A DNA stretch of 64,000 nt, taken from NCBI RefSeq assembly GCF_022398325.1, contig NZ_JAKEVD010000008.1:101464-165463 (forward strand), read 5' to 3'. The position numbers and the translations under genes are program-made. Under the pieces are notes generated by a model that did no database searches, was not told the origin of the DNA, and saw only the letters and a program-made list of their open reading frames with translations. Shown here piece by piece: positions 26,172-36,205 of this stretch; within the stretch, counting starts at the first letter, position 1; every line of letters starts with the position of its first letter. Source of the DNA: Shewanella sp. Isolate13 (GTDB taxonomy: Bacteria > Pseudomonadota > Gammaproteobacteria > Enterobacterales > Shewanellaceae).

Positions 26172-26353
26172 CCCCCACGGCATAAGCATTGAGAGTAAAA
26201 TAGCCGTGATTAAAAGGACTGCACCTCTCCCTGCTTTCTACGACTTGGTAAGCAATATCATCAATGGACAATAAGGTGTTAGAGCACAAACGCGAAAGCT
26301 TCGTACATAGACTATCCCCCTTACTGTAGCGCTTTATTTTTAGCTGTACTGAA

Positions 26354-26393
26354 AACAAAAAAAGCCAGTAGTTCTGACTACTGGCTTTTTATT
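26354..26393 (-). terminator. Terminator of the isc operon after fdx
   Basis: The stem AAAGCCAGTAG/CTACTGGCTTT with a 6-base loop and long A/T tracts lies 25 bases past the fdx stop and should separate iscX from the operon. Confidence 0.85.
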
Positions 26394-26417
26394 TAAACGG
26401 CTTAAACAGACAAAGGA

Positions 26418-26753
26418 TTAACCTTCGCTAACCATGTTTATCGTGTACTTAGGAATATCAACGACAAGATCGGCGTCTGGTACACGAGACTGGCAAGATA
26501 AACGGCTTTCAGGCTCAAGACCCCATGCTTTATCTAGCATGTCATCTTCTAGCTCGTCGCTCTCTTCTAACTCATCAAAGCCTTCACGAATAATCACATG
26601 ACAAGTGGTGCAAGCACATGACTTTTCGCACGCGTGCTCGATATGAATACCGTTACGCAGTGCAACGTCTAATACTGTTTCACCGACATTCGCTTCAACT
26701 ACCGCGCCATCCGGACATAATTCTTCATGGGGTAAAAATACAATTTGTGGCAT
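26418..26753 (-). CDS. fdx: ISC-type [2Fe-2S] ferredoxin
   Basis: The 111-residue ferredoxin has cluster cysteines 42, 48, 51 and 87 (HACEKSCACTTCHV and RLSCQSR), with the acidic stretch EELEESDELEDDML that contacts IscS. It supplies electrons for cluster assembly on IscU. It follows hscA with an 8-base gap in the isc operon, and a terminator follows. Confidence 0.97.
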   Translation of the reverse strand: MPQIVFLPHEELCPDGAVVEANVGETVLDVALRNGIHIEHACEKSCACTTCHVIIREGFDELEESDELEDDMLDKAWGLEPESRLSCQSRVPDADLVVDIPKYTINMVSEG

Positions 26754-26761
26754 AACCTTAC

Positions 26762-28624
26762 CTATATATTGTCAACCGACTGCCCTTTCAGAGCGAGTCG
26801 AATTGAATTATCCATACGCTTAGCAGCAAAGTCCTGCGTCGCTGTATCTAGTGCTTCGATAGCCGCTTCAATCGCATCGGCATCGTCTTCGCTCGCAATT
26901 TGAGCGAGTGAAGCCATATTCGTTTGAATAGCGCTTAACTCTTCAGCCGATAGCAAATCGCCATCTTTATTTAATGCAGCATTGAGCGACTCGAGTACGC
27001 GTGCCGCTTCAACTTGCTTCTCAGCTAGCATTCGACGCGTGATATCCTCTTTGGCATTGGCCATTGAGTCTTTAAGCATGCTACCAATTTCTTCATCGCT
27101 TAAGCCGAAAGATGGCTTAACTTGAATGCTTGCTTGAACGCCTGTGGACTTCTCCATCGCAGTAACGCTAAGTAAACCATCAGCATCTACTTGGAAGGTC
27201 ACACGGATATGTGCCGCACCGGCAGCCAGTGGCGGGATCCCTTTTAAGGTAAATTTAGCAAGTGAGCGACAATCTGCCACTAACTCACGCTCACCTTGAA
27301 CTACGTGGAATGCCATCGCAGTTTGTCCATCTTTAAAGGTGGTGAACTCTTGTGCACGAGCAACGGGTATCGTGGTGTTACGAGAAACGACCTTCTCAAC
27401 CAAACCGCCCATGGTCTCAACGCCAAGAGAAAGCGGGATAACATCGAGCAGTAACAGATCAGACTCAGGCTTGTTGCCCACCAAGATATCGGCTTGAATC
27501 GCTGCGCCAATCGCCACCACACGATCTGGATCGATAGACGTCAGCGGCTGCTTACCCATGAAGTTTTCGACTTCCTGACGAACTAAAGGTACGCGAGTCG
27601 AGCCACCCACCATCACAGTTTCAAGCACTTCATCATTGCTAACGCCGGCATCACGTAGTGCACGGCGGCAACTACTGATTGTCTTCTTCACTAATTTGCC
27701 GATTAAGCTATCAAACAGATCGCGGCTAATGGTTAACGTTAGCGTATTGCCTTCGTCATCAACTACTGAAGCAACAGCCTCTGGTGAATCCGTTAATGCT
27801 TCTTTTACGCGTCTCGCTTCAATCTGCATTTTACGGTTCATACTGTCGCTAGCTGCGCTTATCTGCCATTGCTCGATGAAATGCGCTTGCAACATGTGGT
27901 CGAAATCATCTCCACCTAATGCTGAGTCACCACCGGTCGCTAACACCTCAAATACGCCTTTGTTCAAACGCAGAATAGAGATATCGAATGTACCGCCGCC
28001 TAAGTCATAAACGGCAATCACACCTTCTTGACCCGAGTCTAAACCATAGGCAATTGCTGCGGCTGTTGGCTCGTTTAATAGGCGCAATACTTTAACGCCA
28101 GTTAATGACGCAGCATCTTTTGTGCCTTGACGTTGTGCATCATCGAAATAGGCAGGTACGGTAATGACCACCCCTTCCAATGTGCCACCAAGAGTTGACT
28201 CTGCACGGGCCACCAGCGGCTTTAATATTTCTGAGGAAACTTGAACTGGGTTAACTTTACCACTAGGCGTCACAAAAATCGGTAAGCCGTTTTCACTCGC
28301 TTCGAAAGCGTACGGTAACGCCTGCAAGCCCGATTGAATATCTTCTAGGCTACGGCCCATAAAGCGCTTAACTGACACTATGGTGTTTTGTGGATCTTGA
28401 GCAGAGAAAGCTTCTGCTTCAAGGCCAACTTGAACACCGTCTTGGGTATATCGGACGACAGAAGGCAATGAATGCTGTGAATCTTCATCGGGTAAAGTAT
28501 TCGCCACGCCGCTACGTACCGCAGCAACAAGTGAGTTAGTGGTGCCTAAATCGATCCCAACTGCGAGACGATGTTGGTGGGGAGCAGCGCTCTGTCCAGG
28601 CTCTGCTATCTGCAAAAGTGCCAT
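26762..28624 (-). CDS. hscA: Hsp70-type chaperone HscA for Fe-S cluster transfer
   Basis: The 620-residue Hsp70 family protein has the ATPase motifs [24 protein letters not shown] and [10 protein letters not shown], and a C-terminal substrate domain ending in a short lid. HscA, stimulated by HscB, binds the LPPVK motif of IscU and releases the cluster. Its length and its place between hscB and fdx distinguish it from DnaK. The ATG start is shared with the standard [11 protein letters not shown]-terminus. Confidence 0.98.
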   Translation of the reverse strand: MALLQIAEPGQSAAPHQHRLAVGIDLGTTNSLVAAVRSGVANTLPDEDSQHSLPSVVRYTQDGVQVGLEAEAFSAQDPQNTIVSVKRFMGRSLEDIQSGLQALPYAFEASENGLPIFVTPSGKVNPVQVSSEILKPLVARAESTLGGTLEGVVITVPAYFDDAQRQGTKDAASLTGVKVLRLLNEPTAAAIAYGLDSGQEGVIAVYDLGGGTFDISILRLNKGVFEVLATGGDSALGGDDFDHMLQAHFIEQWQISAASDSMNRKMQIEARRVKEALTDSPEAVASVVDDEGNTLTLTISRDLFDSLIGKLVKKTISSCRRALRDAGVSNDEVLETVMVGGSTRVPLVRQEVENFMGKQPLTSIDPDRVVAIGAAIQADILVGNKPESDLLLLDVIPLSLGVETMGGLVEKVVSRNTTIPVARAQEFTTFKDGQTAMAFHVVQGERELVADCRSLAKFTLKGIPPLAAGAAHIRVTFQVDADGLLSVTAMEKSTGVQASIQVKPSFGLSDEEIGSMLKDSMANAKEDITRRMLAEKQVEAARVLESLNAALNKDGDLLSAEELSAIQTNMASLAQIASEDDADAIEAAIEALDTATQDFAAKRMDNSIRLALKGQSVDNI

Positions 28625-28694
28625 ATATATCCAACTTAAAAAAATGTTGGCTCAATATCTTGAGCCAACAGTATTATAAAATTAAGACCGCTGA

Positions 28695-29219
28695 CTAATC
28701 TAAGAGTGCGTCTTCCACTCTAGTCAACTCATCTTGTAATTTTGCCATAAACTTGAGTTTACGAATTTGATCTGCCGCCTGCAAATGATCCGCTTCAAGC
28801 TCACTGAGTAATAATCCCTTTAGCTCTGCGGTAATTTGCTTACCGTACTGCTCAAAAGAATCATAGAGTTCTGCAATCTCTGAGTCGGGATCATCGCTAT
28901 GCTTGATCTCTTCGAGTGACTCGCGCCATTCCATCTGCTGCATTAAAAATTGAGTATCTTTTAATGTGGTCGATTCGTGGCTTAACTCTAGACCTTTCAG
29001 TGCCAAAAGGTGCTCAGCTCTCTGAATTGGGTTTTTAAGCGTTTGAAAACCATCGTTGATTTGTGCTGTACGCTGTACAGAAAGACGCTTATCTTGCTCA
29101 CTCGCGTTAGCAAACTTGTCGGGATGAACCGCCCGTTGCAGTTCGCGGTAGCGCTCTGCAAGTAAGGCGGTGTCGACATCATAGGAAGGAAGTAAACTAA
29201 ACAGCTCGAAATAATTCAT
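28695..29219 (-). CDS. hscB: Co-chaperone HscB (J-domain)
   Basis: The 174-residue protein has an N-terminal J-domain (about 1-75) with the HPDKF motif, and a C-terminal three-helix domain that binds IscU. It recruits HscA to IscU. It lies between iscA and hscA in the canonical order. Nothing is missing. Confidence 0.97.
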   Translation of the reverse strand: MNYFELFSLLPSYDVDTALLAERYRELQRAVHPDKFANASEQDKRLSVQRTAQINDGFQTLKNPIQRAEHLLALKGLELSHESTTLKDTQFLMQQMEWRESLEEIKHSDDPDSEIAELYDSFEQYGKQITAELKGLLLSELEADHLQAADQIRKLKFMAKLQDELTRVEDALLD

Positions 29220-29237
29220 AGTTTTACTTTTAATGAC

Positions 29238-29561
29238 TTAAACGGTAAAGCTCTCACCGCAGCCACATTCACCTTTCGCATTAGGGTTATTGAACTGGAA
29301 ACCTTCGTTAAGACCTTCTTTAACAAAGTCCAACTCAATCCCTTGAAGATAGATAAAACTCTTAGCATCGATGATGATTTTAACACCATCGACATCATAG
29401 ATCTCATCATCATCGTTAAGATCATCAACAAATTCCAACACATAAGCCATGCCGGAACAGCCTGATGTCTTAAGCCCTAAGCGTAAGCCTAGACCTTTGC
29501 CGCGACTAGCTAAAAAGCTTTTAACTCGGTCAGCCGCAGCGGGAGTGATACTAATTGCCAT
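29238..29561 (-). CDS. iscA: A-type Fe-S carrier IscA
   Basis: The 107-residue protein has the three cluster cysteines at 35, 99 and 101 ([19 protein letters not shown]). It accepts clusters from IscU and passes them to apoproteins. Canonical position between iscU and hscB. Confidence 0.97.
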   Translation of the reverse strand: MAISITPAAADRVKSFLASRGKGLGLRLGLKTSGCSGMAYVLEFVDDLNDDDEIYDVDGVKIIIDAKSFIYLQGIELDFVKEGLNEGFQFNNPNAKGECGCGESFTV

Positions 29562-29575
29562 CTTAACTCCAGGTA

Positions 29576-29959
29576 TTACTTAGATTGCTTAGTTTTATAC
29601 TCTTCTAGCGCAGCCTTGATCGCATCTTCAGCCAAAATAGAACAGTGAATTTTAACTGGCGGTAATGCCAACTCTTCTGCGATATCAGTGTTCTTAATCG
29701 CACGGGCTTCTTCAACTGTTTTACCTTTAACCCACTCAGTCACAAGTGAGCTAGAAGCGATAGCACTACCACAACCATAAGTTTTGAACTTAGCGTCTTC
29801 GATAATACCGTTATCATCGATACGCAGTTGTAGCTTCATTACGTCACCACAAGCTGGCGCGCCAACCATACCCGTAACCACTGATGGGTCATTTTTATCG
29901 AATGAGCCCACGTTACGTGGATTCTCATAATGATCGATTACTTTTTCGCTATAAGCCAT
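29576..29959 (-). CDS. iscU: Fe-S scaffold protein IscU
   Basis: The 127-residue scaffold has the cluster ligands Cys37, Asp39, Cys63 and Cys106 and the HscA recognition motif LPPVK at 99-103. Clusters are built on it from sulfur delivered by IscS. It follows iscS with a 40-base gap. Confidence 0.98.
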   Translation of the reverse strand: MAYSEKVIDHYENPRNVGSFDKNDPSVVTGMVGAPACGDVMKLQLRIDDNGIIEDAKFKTYGCGSAIASSSLVTEWVKGKTVEEARAIKNTDIAEELALPPVKIHCSILAEDAIKAALEEYKTKQSK

Positions 29960-29999
29960 GATACAACTCCAATTTATCTATTCGTCAATTTAGCTAAGG

Positions 30000-31214
30000 T
30001 TAATGATGTGCCCACTGAACAGAGTCCAGATCGATACCGTCTTTGAACATTTCCCAAAGCGGAGACATTTCCCTTAAATTACCAATAGACTCTTTAATCG
30101 TTTCTATTGCATGGTCGATCTCTTCATCTGTCGTGAAACGACCGATTGAGAATCGAATTGAGCTGTGTGCCATCTCGTCATTTAGACCTAATGCACGCAG
30201 TACATAACTTGGTTCAAGACTAGCTGAAGTACATGCCGAACCAGACGATACGGCTAAGTCTTTTAGCGCCATCATCAATGACTCACCTTCAACGAAGTTA
30301 AAGCTGACGTTTAGGCTGCCACAAGCGCGTTTTTCCATATCACCGTTGATATAGGTCTCTTCGATATGCTTGATACCATTCCATAACTTGTCACGTAAAC
30401 GACGAATACGCTCGTTATCCGTTTCCATATCGGCTTTAGCAATGGCAGCTGCTTCGCCCATCCCCACAATTTGGTGAGTTGCTAAGGTACCACTGCGCAT
30501 ACCACGCTCATGTCCACCACCGTGCATAGCTGCTTCTAAGCGGATACGTGGCTTACGGCTAACATAAAGTGCACCGATCCCTTTAGGGCCATACATCTTG
30601 TGACCAGAGATTGACATTAAATCAACTTTGGTCGCCTGTACGTCGATAGGTAATTTACCAGCGCTTTGCGCTGCATCGACATGGAAGATGATTTTACGTG
30701 AACGACAAAGCTCGCCGATTGCATCGATATCTTGGATAACACCAATCTCGTTGTTCACCTGCATGATGCTCACAAGGATTGTGTCTTCACGCATCGCGTC
30801 TTCAATCATAGAAAGTGGGATCAGACCGCTCGGCTCTGGTTGAAGATAAGTCACTTCATAGCCTTCGCGCTCTAGCTGACGACAGGTATCTAAAACGGCT
30901 TTATGTTCGGTCTTGCTAGTGATGATGTGCTTGCCCTTCTTATGATAGAAGTGAGCCACACCTTTAATTGCAAGGTTGTCAGACTCAGTTGCACCAGAAG
31001 TAAACACGATTTCACGCGGATCGGCATTAATCAGCTCAGCAACTTGATTACGAGCGATATCAACAGCCTCTTCGGCTTGCCAACCGTAGCGGTGAGAACG
31101 AGACGCTGGGTTACCGAAAATGCCATCCATAGTCAGGCATTGCATCATTTTCTCTGCGACACGAGGGTCAACTGGCGTCGTCGCAGCATAATCTAAATAG
31201 ATAGGTAGCTTCAT
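30000..31214 (-). CDS. iscS: Cysteine desulfurase IscS
   Basis: The 404-residue PLP enzyme takes sulfur from cysteine as a persulfide and supplies Fe-S clusters and tRNA thiolation. It starts at [19 protein letters not shown], with GGAG upstream; an upstream in-frame extension of 17 residues is not family-like. The PLP lysine is in [12 protein letters not shown], and the persulfide cysteine is in [16 protein letters not shown]. It follows iscR. Confidence 0.98.
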   Translation of the reverse strand: MKLPIYLDYAATTPVDPRVAEKMMQCLTMDGIFGNPASRSHRYGWQAEEAVDIARNQVAELINADPREIVFTSGATESDNLAIKGVAHFYHKKGKHIITSKTEHKAVLDTCRQLEREGYEVTYLQPEPSGLIPLSMIEDAMREDTILVSIMQVNNEIGVIQDIDAIGELCRSRKIIFHVDAAQSAGKLPIDVQATKVDLMSISGHKMYGPKGIGALYVSRKPRIRLEAAMHGGGHERGMRSGTLATHQIVGMGEAAAIAKADMETDNERIRRLRDKLWNGIKHIEETYINGDMEKRACGSLNVSFNFVEGESLMMALKDLAVSSGSACTSASLEPSYVLRALGLNDEMAHSSIRFSIGRFTTDEEIDHAIETIKESIGNLREMSPLWEMFKDGIDLDSVQWAHH

Positions 31215-31296
31215 CACACACTCCGTACTTTGTAGTCTCAAATAGAGACCACTTACAACGTACAAAAAATAATTTTTATATTCATAACAGAGGCTG

Positions 31297-31758
31297 TTAG
31301 ATACTTAGCCTTTGTTCCTGCTGCAATTTATCCTGTTTAACGGAGATAAACTGCACATCTCTTTTATGCATCAATCCTGCTAACGATATGCCATTTAAGA
31401 AATCAGAAATCTGACTGCTCAAATCTCCCCAGAGAGAATGGGTTAAACATCGTGTTCCACTCTGGCAGTTACCCTGACCTTGGCAGCGTGTTGCATCAAC
31501 AGACTCATCAACCGCACGTACAACCATCCCAACGGAAATATCACAAGCGTCTGTACCTAGGCGATATCCACCACCTGGGCCACGTACACTTGAAACCAAA
31601 CCATTTTTTCTGAGTTTTGCGAAGAGTTGTTCGAGGTAAGATAGAGAGATCCCTTGACGCTCGGAAATATCGGCCAATGGCACAGGACCATTAGTTGAGT
31701 GCATGGCAACGTCTAACATTGCAGTTACTGCGTACCGACCTTTCGATGTAAGTTTCAT
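31297..31758 (-). CDS. iscR: Rrf2-family Fe-S regulator IscR
   Basis: The 153-residue regulator begins [16 protein letters not shown] after GGGAGA; a longer in-frame start is rejected. The winged helix is at about 25-65 ([28 protein letters not shown]). The [2Fe-2S] ligands Cys92, Cys98, Cys104 and His107 are present. With a cluster bound, IscR represses the isc operon. A matching type-1 operator lies directly upstream, so autoregulation is expected. Confidence 0.98.
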   Translation of the reverse strand: MKLTSKGRYAVTAMLDVAMHSTNGPVPLADISERQGISLSYLEQLFAKLRKNGLVSSVRGPGGGYRLGTDACDISVGMVVRAVDESVDATRCQGQGNCQSGTRCLTHSLWGDLSSQISDFLNGISLAGLMHKRDVQFISVKQDKLQQEQRLSI

Positions 31759-31798
31759 GGTTACTACGTCTCCCAAAAAAGCATAGGCTAATTTCAAC

Positions 31799-31848
31799 AT
31801 ACCTGACTATTTTAGTCAAGTATAAAACCTAGCGTTTTGGTCAGGTAT
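31799..31848 (-). promoter_or_regulatory. IscR type-1 operators over the iscR promoter
   Basis: The 25 bases at 31799-31823 match every position of the E. coli type-1 motif (ATASYYGACTRWWWYRGTCRRSTAT). A second, half-conserved site follows at 31824-31848 with a perfect GTCAGGTAT half. On the reverse strand TTGACT inside the first site, 17 bases, TGAAAT could be the promoter, so bound IscR would block it. Confidence 0.8.
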
Positions 31849-31862
31849 TAATAGGATCATGA

Positions 31863-31903
31863 CAGGTTAAATACCCCGTCATTTTGCTGGGGTATTTAAC
31901 CTG
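31863..31903 (-). terminator. Long hairpin between cysE and iscR promoter
   Basis: CAGGTTAAATACCCC and its exact complement GGGGTATTTAACCTG form a 15-bp stem with an 11-base loop. It lies 50 bases past the cysE stop. There is no long T-run, so it may be a weak terminator or an mRNA-end stabiliser for cysE. Confidence 0.5.
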
Positions 31904-31952
31904 TTTATTAGGCAAGATTCAATGGCATTTGGGATTTTAACCCCACATTAAT

Positions 31953-32774
31953 CTAGATAATGGGATCAAACTCATCTAAAGACTTCTGACGTTTCTGCGC
32001 TGCCGCTAATTCGTCTTCGCTAAAATCTTCGACATCTAGCTCAGGTAGCCTTTCAGTACAGACACTTCCACCAAGGGTTTGAACGGCTTGACAGACCTCT
32101 TGAACCTTCGAGTCCATTAGATGCATATGATCCAACATCTGGCCAATAGCATTGGCGACAGGATCGGGATTATCCGGTGAGACAGCGTAGGCATCGAAGC
32201 CATATTTCTTCGCCATCTCAGTGCGGCGCTGTGAGGTTTCTTTTGATTGTGCCGATGGCGTTGCCACTACACGGCCAGGGATCCCCACCACTGTGGTATC
32301 GACTGGTACATCTTTAACGACCACGGAGTTAGAACCAACCCTAGCACCATCATTCATGGTGATCGGACCTAAAATTTTAGCGCCTGCGCCAATTACCACA
32401 TTATTACCTAATGTAGGATGACGTTTACCAGACTGCCACGTGGTTCCCCCTAGGGTGACCCCATGATAAAGGGTGCAATCGTTACCGATTTCGGCAGTTT
32501 CACCAATCACCACGCCCATACCATGATCGATAAAGAAACGATCGCCGATAGTGGCACCGGGGTGAATTTCAACCCCGGTTAACCAGCGAGAGAAGGTCGA
32601 TAAACATCGCGCCGAAAGCCGCCAATTTCTCACCCACAGCTTGTGACTCACTCTGTGGATCCAGATAGCTTGCATCCCCGGATAATTGAATAAGATCTCT
32701 ATTGTCCCGTTTGCAGCTGGATCTCTATGGTAAATAGAAGCTATGTCGTCTTTCAGTCTTGCGATAACACCCAT
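31953..32774 (-). CDS. cysE: Serine O-acetyltransferase
   Basis: The 273-residue enzyme acetylates serine for cysteine synthesis. It has a helical N-terminal domain and left-handed beta-helix hexapeptide repeats with [44 protein letters not shown] and VVGIPGRV. The catalytic His is in FIDHGMG. It lies upstream of the isc operon, which consumes cysteine; trmJ is upstream of it on the same strand. Confidence 0.96.
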   Translation of the reverse strand: MGVIARLKDDIASIYHRDPAANGTIEILFNYPGMQAIWIHRVSHKLWVRNWRLSARCLSTFSRWLTGVEIHPGATIGDRFFIDHGMGVVIGETAEIGNDCTLYHGVTLGGTTWQSGKRHPTLGNNVVIGAGAKILGPITMNDGARVGSNSVVVKDVPVDTTVVGIPGRVVATPSAQSKETSQRRTEMAKKYGFDAYAVSPDNPDPVANAIGQMLDHMHLMDSKVQEVCQAVQTLGGSVCTERLPELDVEDFSEDELAAAQKRQKSLDEFDPII

Positions 32775-32797
32775 TTAGCAACTTCCTTTTAACGCTT

Positions 32798-33559
32798 TTA
32801 CTTATCTTTAGTCTCGTTCTTAGAGACAACTTTATCAATCGAGGTCAAAATTCCGCGCAAGATATTCATCTCTTGGCGCTCGATGCGCGTACGGCTAAAT
32901 AGACGGCGCAACTTAGTCATCACCTGACCTGGATGATTTTTAACGATGAAGTTAGTCGACAATAACGTTGTCTCTAAATGTTCAAAGAAGTTCTCGCGCT
33001 CTCTTGAAGAAGGATAAGCATCTTCGCTCTCTTCACTTTCTACAACAGTTTGCTCTGTAGCACCTTGTACCTGTGCAAGATGCGCTACTCGCGCCTCGTA
33101 ACAGATAATCTGTACCGCTTGCGCTAAGTTTAGTGAGGTGTACTCTGGATTTGCAGGAATAGCTACGTGGTAGTCACAACGCTGTAGCTCTTCATTGGTC
33201 AGGCCGTTATTTTCACGACCGAAGACAATGGCAACAGGACCATTAAGCGCTGAACCCACCAACTTCTCACCCGCTTCGCGAGGTTCAAGCATAGGCCAGT
33301 CTAACGTGCGGCTGCGGGCACTGGTTGCAATAACAAGGCTACAATCTGCGATAGCCTCTTCTACAGAGCCAACGGTGATGGCGTGCTTTAAAATATCTGA
33401 CGCACCTGCAGCCAACGCAATAGAGTGGCCATCTGGCTCAACTTTTGGCTCAGCCAGATATAAAGTGGATAATCCCATGGTTTTCATAGCACGGGCTGTA
33501 GAACCTATATTCCCTGGATGGGAAGTACCGACAAGAACGACGCGAATATTGCTGAGCAT
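32798..33559 (-). CDS. trmJ: tRNA (Cm32/Um32) 2'-O-methyltransferase TrmJ
   Basis: The 253-residue SPOUT enzyme methylates position 32 of tRNA. The N-terminal SPOUT domain carries [35 protein letters not shown] and [16 protein letters not shown]-terminal helical extension follows after about residue 165. It starts 158 bases from the divergent suhB and is followed by cysE. The trmJ/suhB divergent pair is the usual arrangement. Confidence 0.96.
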   Translation of the reverse strand: MLSNIRVVLVGTSHPGNIGSTARAMKTMGLSTLYLAEPKVEPDGHSIALAAGASDILKHAITVGSVEEAIADCSLVIATSARSRTLDWPMLEPREAGEKLVGSALNGPVAIVFGRENNGLTNEELQRCDYHVAIPANPEYTSLNLAQAVQIICYEARVAHLAQVQGATEQTVVESEESEDAYPSSRERENFFEHLETTLLSTNFIVKNHPGQVMTKLRRLFSRTRIERQEMNILRGILTSIDKVVSKNETKDK

Positions 33560-33640
33560 GAAACTACTTAATTTTTCTGAAGGAACACGTGAAAGAATGT
33601 TACCACAGGCGACTCATTTTACTTATACAAAAATCAACAT

Positions 33641-33668
33641 TTGATATAACCGTCAAATCGAGTATAAT
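33641..33668 (+). promoter_or_regulatory. Sigma-70 promoter of suhB
   Basis: TTGATA (33641-33646), 16 bases and TATAAT (33663-33668), a perfect -10, lie 48 bases before the suhB ATG. Confidence 0.65.
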
Positions 33669-33716
33669 CCGCCTCCGATAATTTATATCCGTTCTTTTAC
33701 ATCCAGGGGATTTGCA

Positions 33717-34517
33717 ATGCTTCCAATGCATACCATTGCTGTGCGCGCTGCTCGCGCTGCCGGCCAAACAATTTTGCGCGCCTATGCAGAACTAGACCGA
33801 GTTGAAGTCAGTTCTAAAGGTGTTAACGACTACGTAACTAACGTAGACAAGGAAGCTGAAGCTGCGATCACGTATCAGATCCGTAAATCTTACCCAGACC
33901 ACACTATTGTTGGTGAAGAAGCTGGTGAGAACAAAGGAACAAATAAAGATTACGTTTGGATTGTTGACCCTCTGGATGGCACTAATAACTTCGTAAGAGG
34001 TATCCCTCACTTTGCTGTTTCTATTGCTATGCAATATAAAGGCAAAACCGAAGTCGCTGTTGTTTACGATCCTATTCGTGACGAACTATTCTCTGCTGTA
34101 CGTGGTAAATTCGCTAAGCTTAACGATTTCCGTATCCGTGTAGCAAACAAAGACTTAGACGAAACCATCATTGCTACCGGTTTCCCGTTCAAGGCTAAGC
34201 AACACACCGAAACTTACATGAAGTTGTTCGCAACTGCATTCACTCAGTCTGCTGACGTACGTCGTGCAGGTTCTGCAGCACTCGATCTAGCATACCTTGC
34301 GGCTGGCCGTGTAGACGGTTTCTTTGAAATTGGTCTAAAGCCATGGGATATCGCTGCAGGTGATCTAATCGTGCGTGAAGCAGGCGGTACAGTAACAGAC
34401 TTTACTGGTAACCATAACTACCTAGCATCAGGCAACATCGTTGCTGGCGCGCCAAAAGTTACAACGGCACTAGTTAAGTCATTCCGCCCATTATTGAGCG
34501 ATGCACTTAAGCGTTAA
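33717..34517 (+). CDS. suhB: Inositol-1-monophosphatase / rRNA maturation factor SuhB
   Basis: The 266-residue Mg2+-dependent phosphatase has the motifs VGEEAGE, WIVDPLDGTNNF and KPWDIAAGDLIVREAGG. In E. coli SuhB also joins the rRNA antitermination complex. It has a strong promoter upstream and a terminator downstream and is divergent from trmJ. Nothing is unusual. Confidence 0.97.
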   Translation: MLPMHTIAVRAARAAGQTILRAYAELDRVEVSSKGVNDYVTNVDKEAEAAITYQIRKSYPDHTIVGEEAGENKGTNKDYVWIVDPLDGTNNFVRGIPHFAVSIAMQYKGKTEVAVVYDPIRDELFSAVRGKFAKLNDFRIRVANKDLDETIIATGFPFKAKQHTETYMKLFATAFTQSADVRRAGSAALDLAYLAAGRVDGFFEIGLKPWDIAAGDLIVREAGGTVTDFTGNHNYLASGNIVAGAPKVTTALVKSFRPLLSDALKR

Positions 34518-34536
34518 TCTCGCTTAGTTGATTTAG

Positions 34537-34562
34537 AAACCGCCTACTTAGGCGGTTTTTTT
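34537..34562 (+). terminator. Terminator of suhB
   Basis: The stem AACCGCC/GGCGGTT with a TACTTA-type loop is followed by seven T residues, 20 bases past the suhB stop. Confidence 0.88.
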
Positions 34563-34710
34563 ATGCCTAATCGACAACAGTTCCATGCGATACCTTTGTT
34601 AATAAATAAACCCAATGTAAACTTGACTGAGCAACAAGTTAAAACTTACCTAAAATTCATATTCTTACCTTATACAAACAAAAGTAACTTCAGAATTTAT
34701 CAAACGATAT

Positions 34711-34726
34711 TGTGAATAACGTCACA
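34711..34726 (+). promoter_or_regulatory. CRP site upstream of psiE
   Basis: TGTGA-ATAACG-TCACA is an exact match to the CRP core TGTGA-N6-TCACA. TATTAT (34745-34750) could be the -10, giving a start near 34757-34760 and placing the site near -40, a class II position. In E. coli psiE is also under cAMP-CRP control. I see no clear Pho box. Confidence 0.65.
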
Positions 34727-34791
34727 CCGATAATGTCACATTTCTATTATTTACTGATACCCTTTATCAAACGACTGCATTAGGGAATATC

Positions 34792-35199
34792 ATGGATAAA
34801 ATGTATCGCAAATATGGCATTACAAGCATTAAAGCCATTGAACATTTAGTACTTATTATTATCGCAATCGCCACCGTAGTTGCGATTGGCCAAGAGATTA
34901 AACATATTTTTGACGTTGGGGCAGTAGCCCTTGCGGATCTACTGTTGCTATTTATCTACTTAGAAGTGCTAGCAATGGTGTCGCATTATGCGGAATCGGG
35001 CAAACTGCCTATTCGTATGCCGCTATACATTGCTATCGTTGCCCTAGCGCGGTATTTGATTTTGGATATGAAGGCGATGGATGACTGGCGAATTGTTGCG
35101 ATTTCAATCTCTACGCTAGTCTTGGCTGGCACAGTTATCATTATCCGCTGGGGTCAGTTAAAATTACCTTACCCCCGTCGTAAAGAAGACGAACTATAA
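34792..35199 (+). CDS. psiE: PsiE family phosphate-starvation membrane protein
   Basis: The 135-residue protein has about four membrane segments (LIIIAIATVVAIGQEI, LLLLFIYLEVLAMVSHYAES, RMPLYIAIVALARYLILD and ISTLVLAGTVIIIRW) and matches PsiE. Its molecular function is unknown; in E. coli it is induced by phosphate starvation. A CRP site precedes it and a 12-bp hairpin follows. GGGAATATC lies before the ATG. Confidence 0.9.
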   Translation: MDKMYRKYGITSIKAIEHLVLIIIAIATVVAIGQEIKHIFDVGAVALADLLLLFIYLEVLAMVSHYAESGKLPIRMPLYIAIVALARYLILDMKAMDDWRIVAISISTLVLAGTVIIIRWGQLKLPYPRRKEDEL

Positions 35200-35222
35200 G
35201 TCTCCTCGAAATAGCGCATGAT

Positions 35223-35252
35223 AAGTACTCGAAGCTGCGACTTCGAGTACTT
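35223..35252 (+). terminator. Hairpin after psiE
   Basis: AAGTACTCGAAG and its exact complement CTTCGAGTACTT form a 12-bp stem with a 6-base loop, 24 bases past the psiE stop. The following TCTCCTCTC is pyrimidine-rich but not a clean T-run, so termination may be inefficient. Confidence 0.6.
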
Positions 35253-35395
35253 CTCCTCTCGCCATCAAGTCCACTTTATCCTTTTCGTTTAATACCCTAT
35301 TAAAATCAACCGATCCCTGTCTAGGTCTTTAATTGCTACCACAAGTGGTTTAAGCTCATATCTGTTTATGCAAAATAACTCAAAGGATAATCGGT

Positions 35396-35686
35396 ATGGA
35401 AACCTATCAACAAGAAAGGCGTAGCTCCCAAAGGGTCGATATGGAAGACGAGTCTGTTATTATCGCGATTCATACTAATGCAGGCATATATTCGAACTCC
35501 GCCATCTGTCTCGATCTTTCTCGCCGAGGTGCATTACTCGAATACAATCAAGCATTAGCACTGGGGACCTTAATCGAAGTAACCTTTAATCAAGGTAATG
35601 ACAATGAGAATACCGTCAAGGGCCAAGTATGCCGCTGCACCTGTGCCAACGAGACCCGTTGCCACATTGCGTTACAGCTTATCTAA
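35396..35686 (+). CDS. Small PilZ-domain protein (probable c-di-GMP receptor)
   Basis: The 96-residue protein is essentially a single PilZ domain. It has RxxxR (RSSQR, residues 9-13) and DxSxxG (DLSRRG), the two c-di-GMP contact motifs. C-di-GMP binding is therefore likely. The target is unknown; no motility or polysaccharide genes are adjacent. The two cysteine pairs near the C-terminus (VCRCTCANETRC) are unusual and may affect redox state or metal binding. It is transcribed alone toward yecH. Confidence 0.85.
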   Translation: METYQQERRSSQRVDMEDESVIIAIHTNAGIYSNSAICLDLSRRGALLEYNQALALGTLIEVTFNQGNDNENTVKGQVCRCTCANETRCHIALQLI

Positions 35687-35707
35687 ACTGGGTGTTCTAG
35701 ATACAAA

Positions 35708-35737
35708 ATAAAAAGCCTAACGATGTTAGGCTTTTTG
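35708..35737. terminator. Bidirectional terminator between PilZ gene and yecH
   Basis: The stem AAAAAGCCTAAC/GTTAGGCTTTTT with a GAT loop lies between convergent genes and serves both. Confidence 0.88.
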
Positions 35738-35769
35738 AGATCCAGAGTTTGTATGCTTCAGAGCATGTA

Positions 35770-36012
35770 TTAGTGGTTGCAGATCCGGTCGGCAGCGGTT
35801 TCTATCCCGTTTTCAGAGTGAATAAACTTGCCTTTTTTCTCCAGAAAAGCGATTAGCTCATCTGCATCCATTTGTTGGGCAGAACAAGTGTGATAACGAG
35901 CCTGCTCACCAAACTCTTTATGCATAAGCGATTTTAACGCTTCTTTAGTTAAAGATTGCCCATGTGCTAGCATAAGCTCCATCACCTGATGGCCATGAAT
36001 CGAATCTGACAT
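35770..36012 (-). CDS. yecH: YecH family (DUF2492) metal-binding protein
   Basis: The 80-residue protein matches YecH: IHGHQVMELML at the start, KSLMHKEFGEQARYHTCSAQQMDADELIAFLEKKGKF in the middle and a C-terminal CNH. Several conserved His and Cys residues (HGH, YHTC, ICNH) could bind a metal. The function is not established. It ends next to a bidirectional terminator. Confidence 0.88.
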   Translation of the reverse strand: MSDSIHGHQVMELMLAHGQSLTKEALKSLMHKEFGEQARYHTCSAQQMDADELIAFLEKKGKFIHSENGIETAADRICNH

Positions 36013-36205
36013 ATTGCCCCTAATATTAAGCTGTATATATTAAGCACTTTATACGCTATCCCCTTATTCAAAACTTTGATCTACATAGCACTCGCATCAA
36101 TAGCCGTAAATTTTTGTAGGAAATTAGCATCAATGCGCACTATATTAAGCATTTGATTTTGCTTAAACAGCTTAAGCTAAGCCACTCTTTCAAAGTGAGT
36201 CTTCC

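Noticed and set aside
26152..26358. A 68-residue reverse frame between fdx and iscX
   Set aside because: It begins inside the isc terminator and ends in the repeat remnant, with no ribosome site and no recognisable family.
34720..34740. Pho box upstream of psiE
   Set aside because: Two GTCACA repeats are 14-15 bases apart, not the 11-base period of a Pho box.
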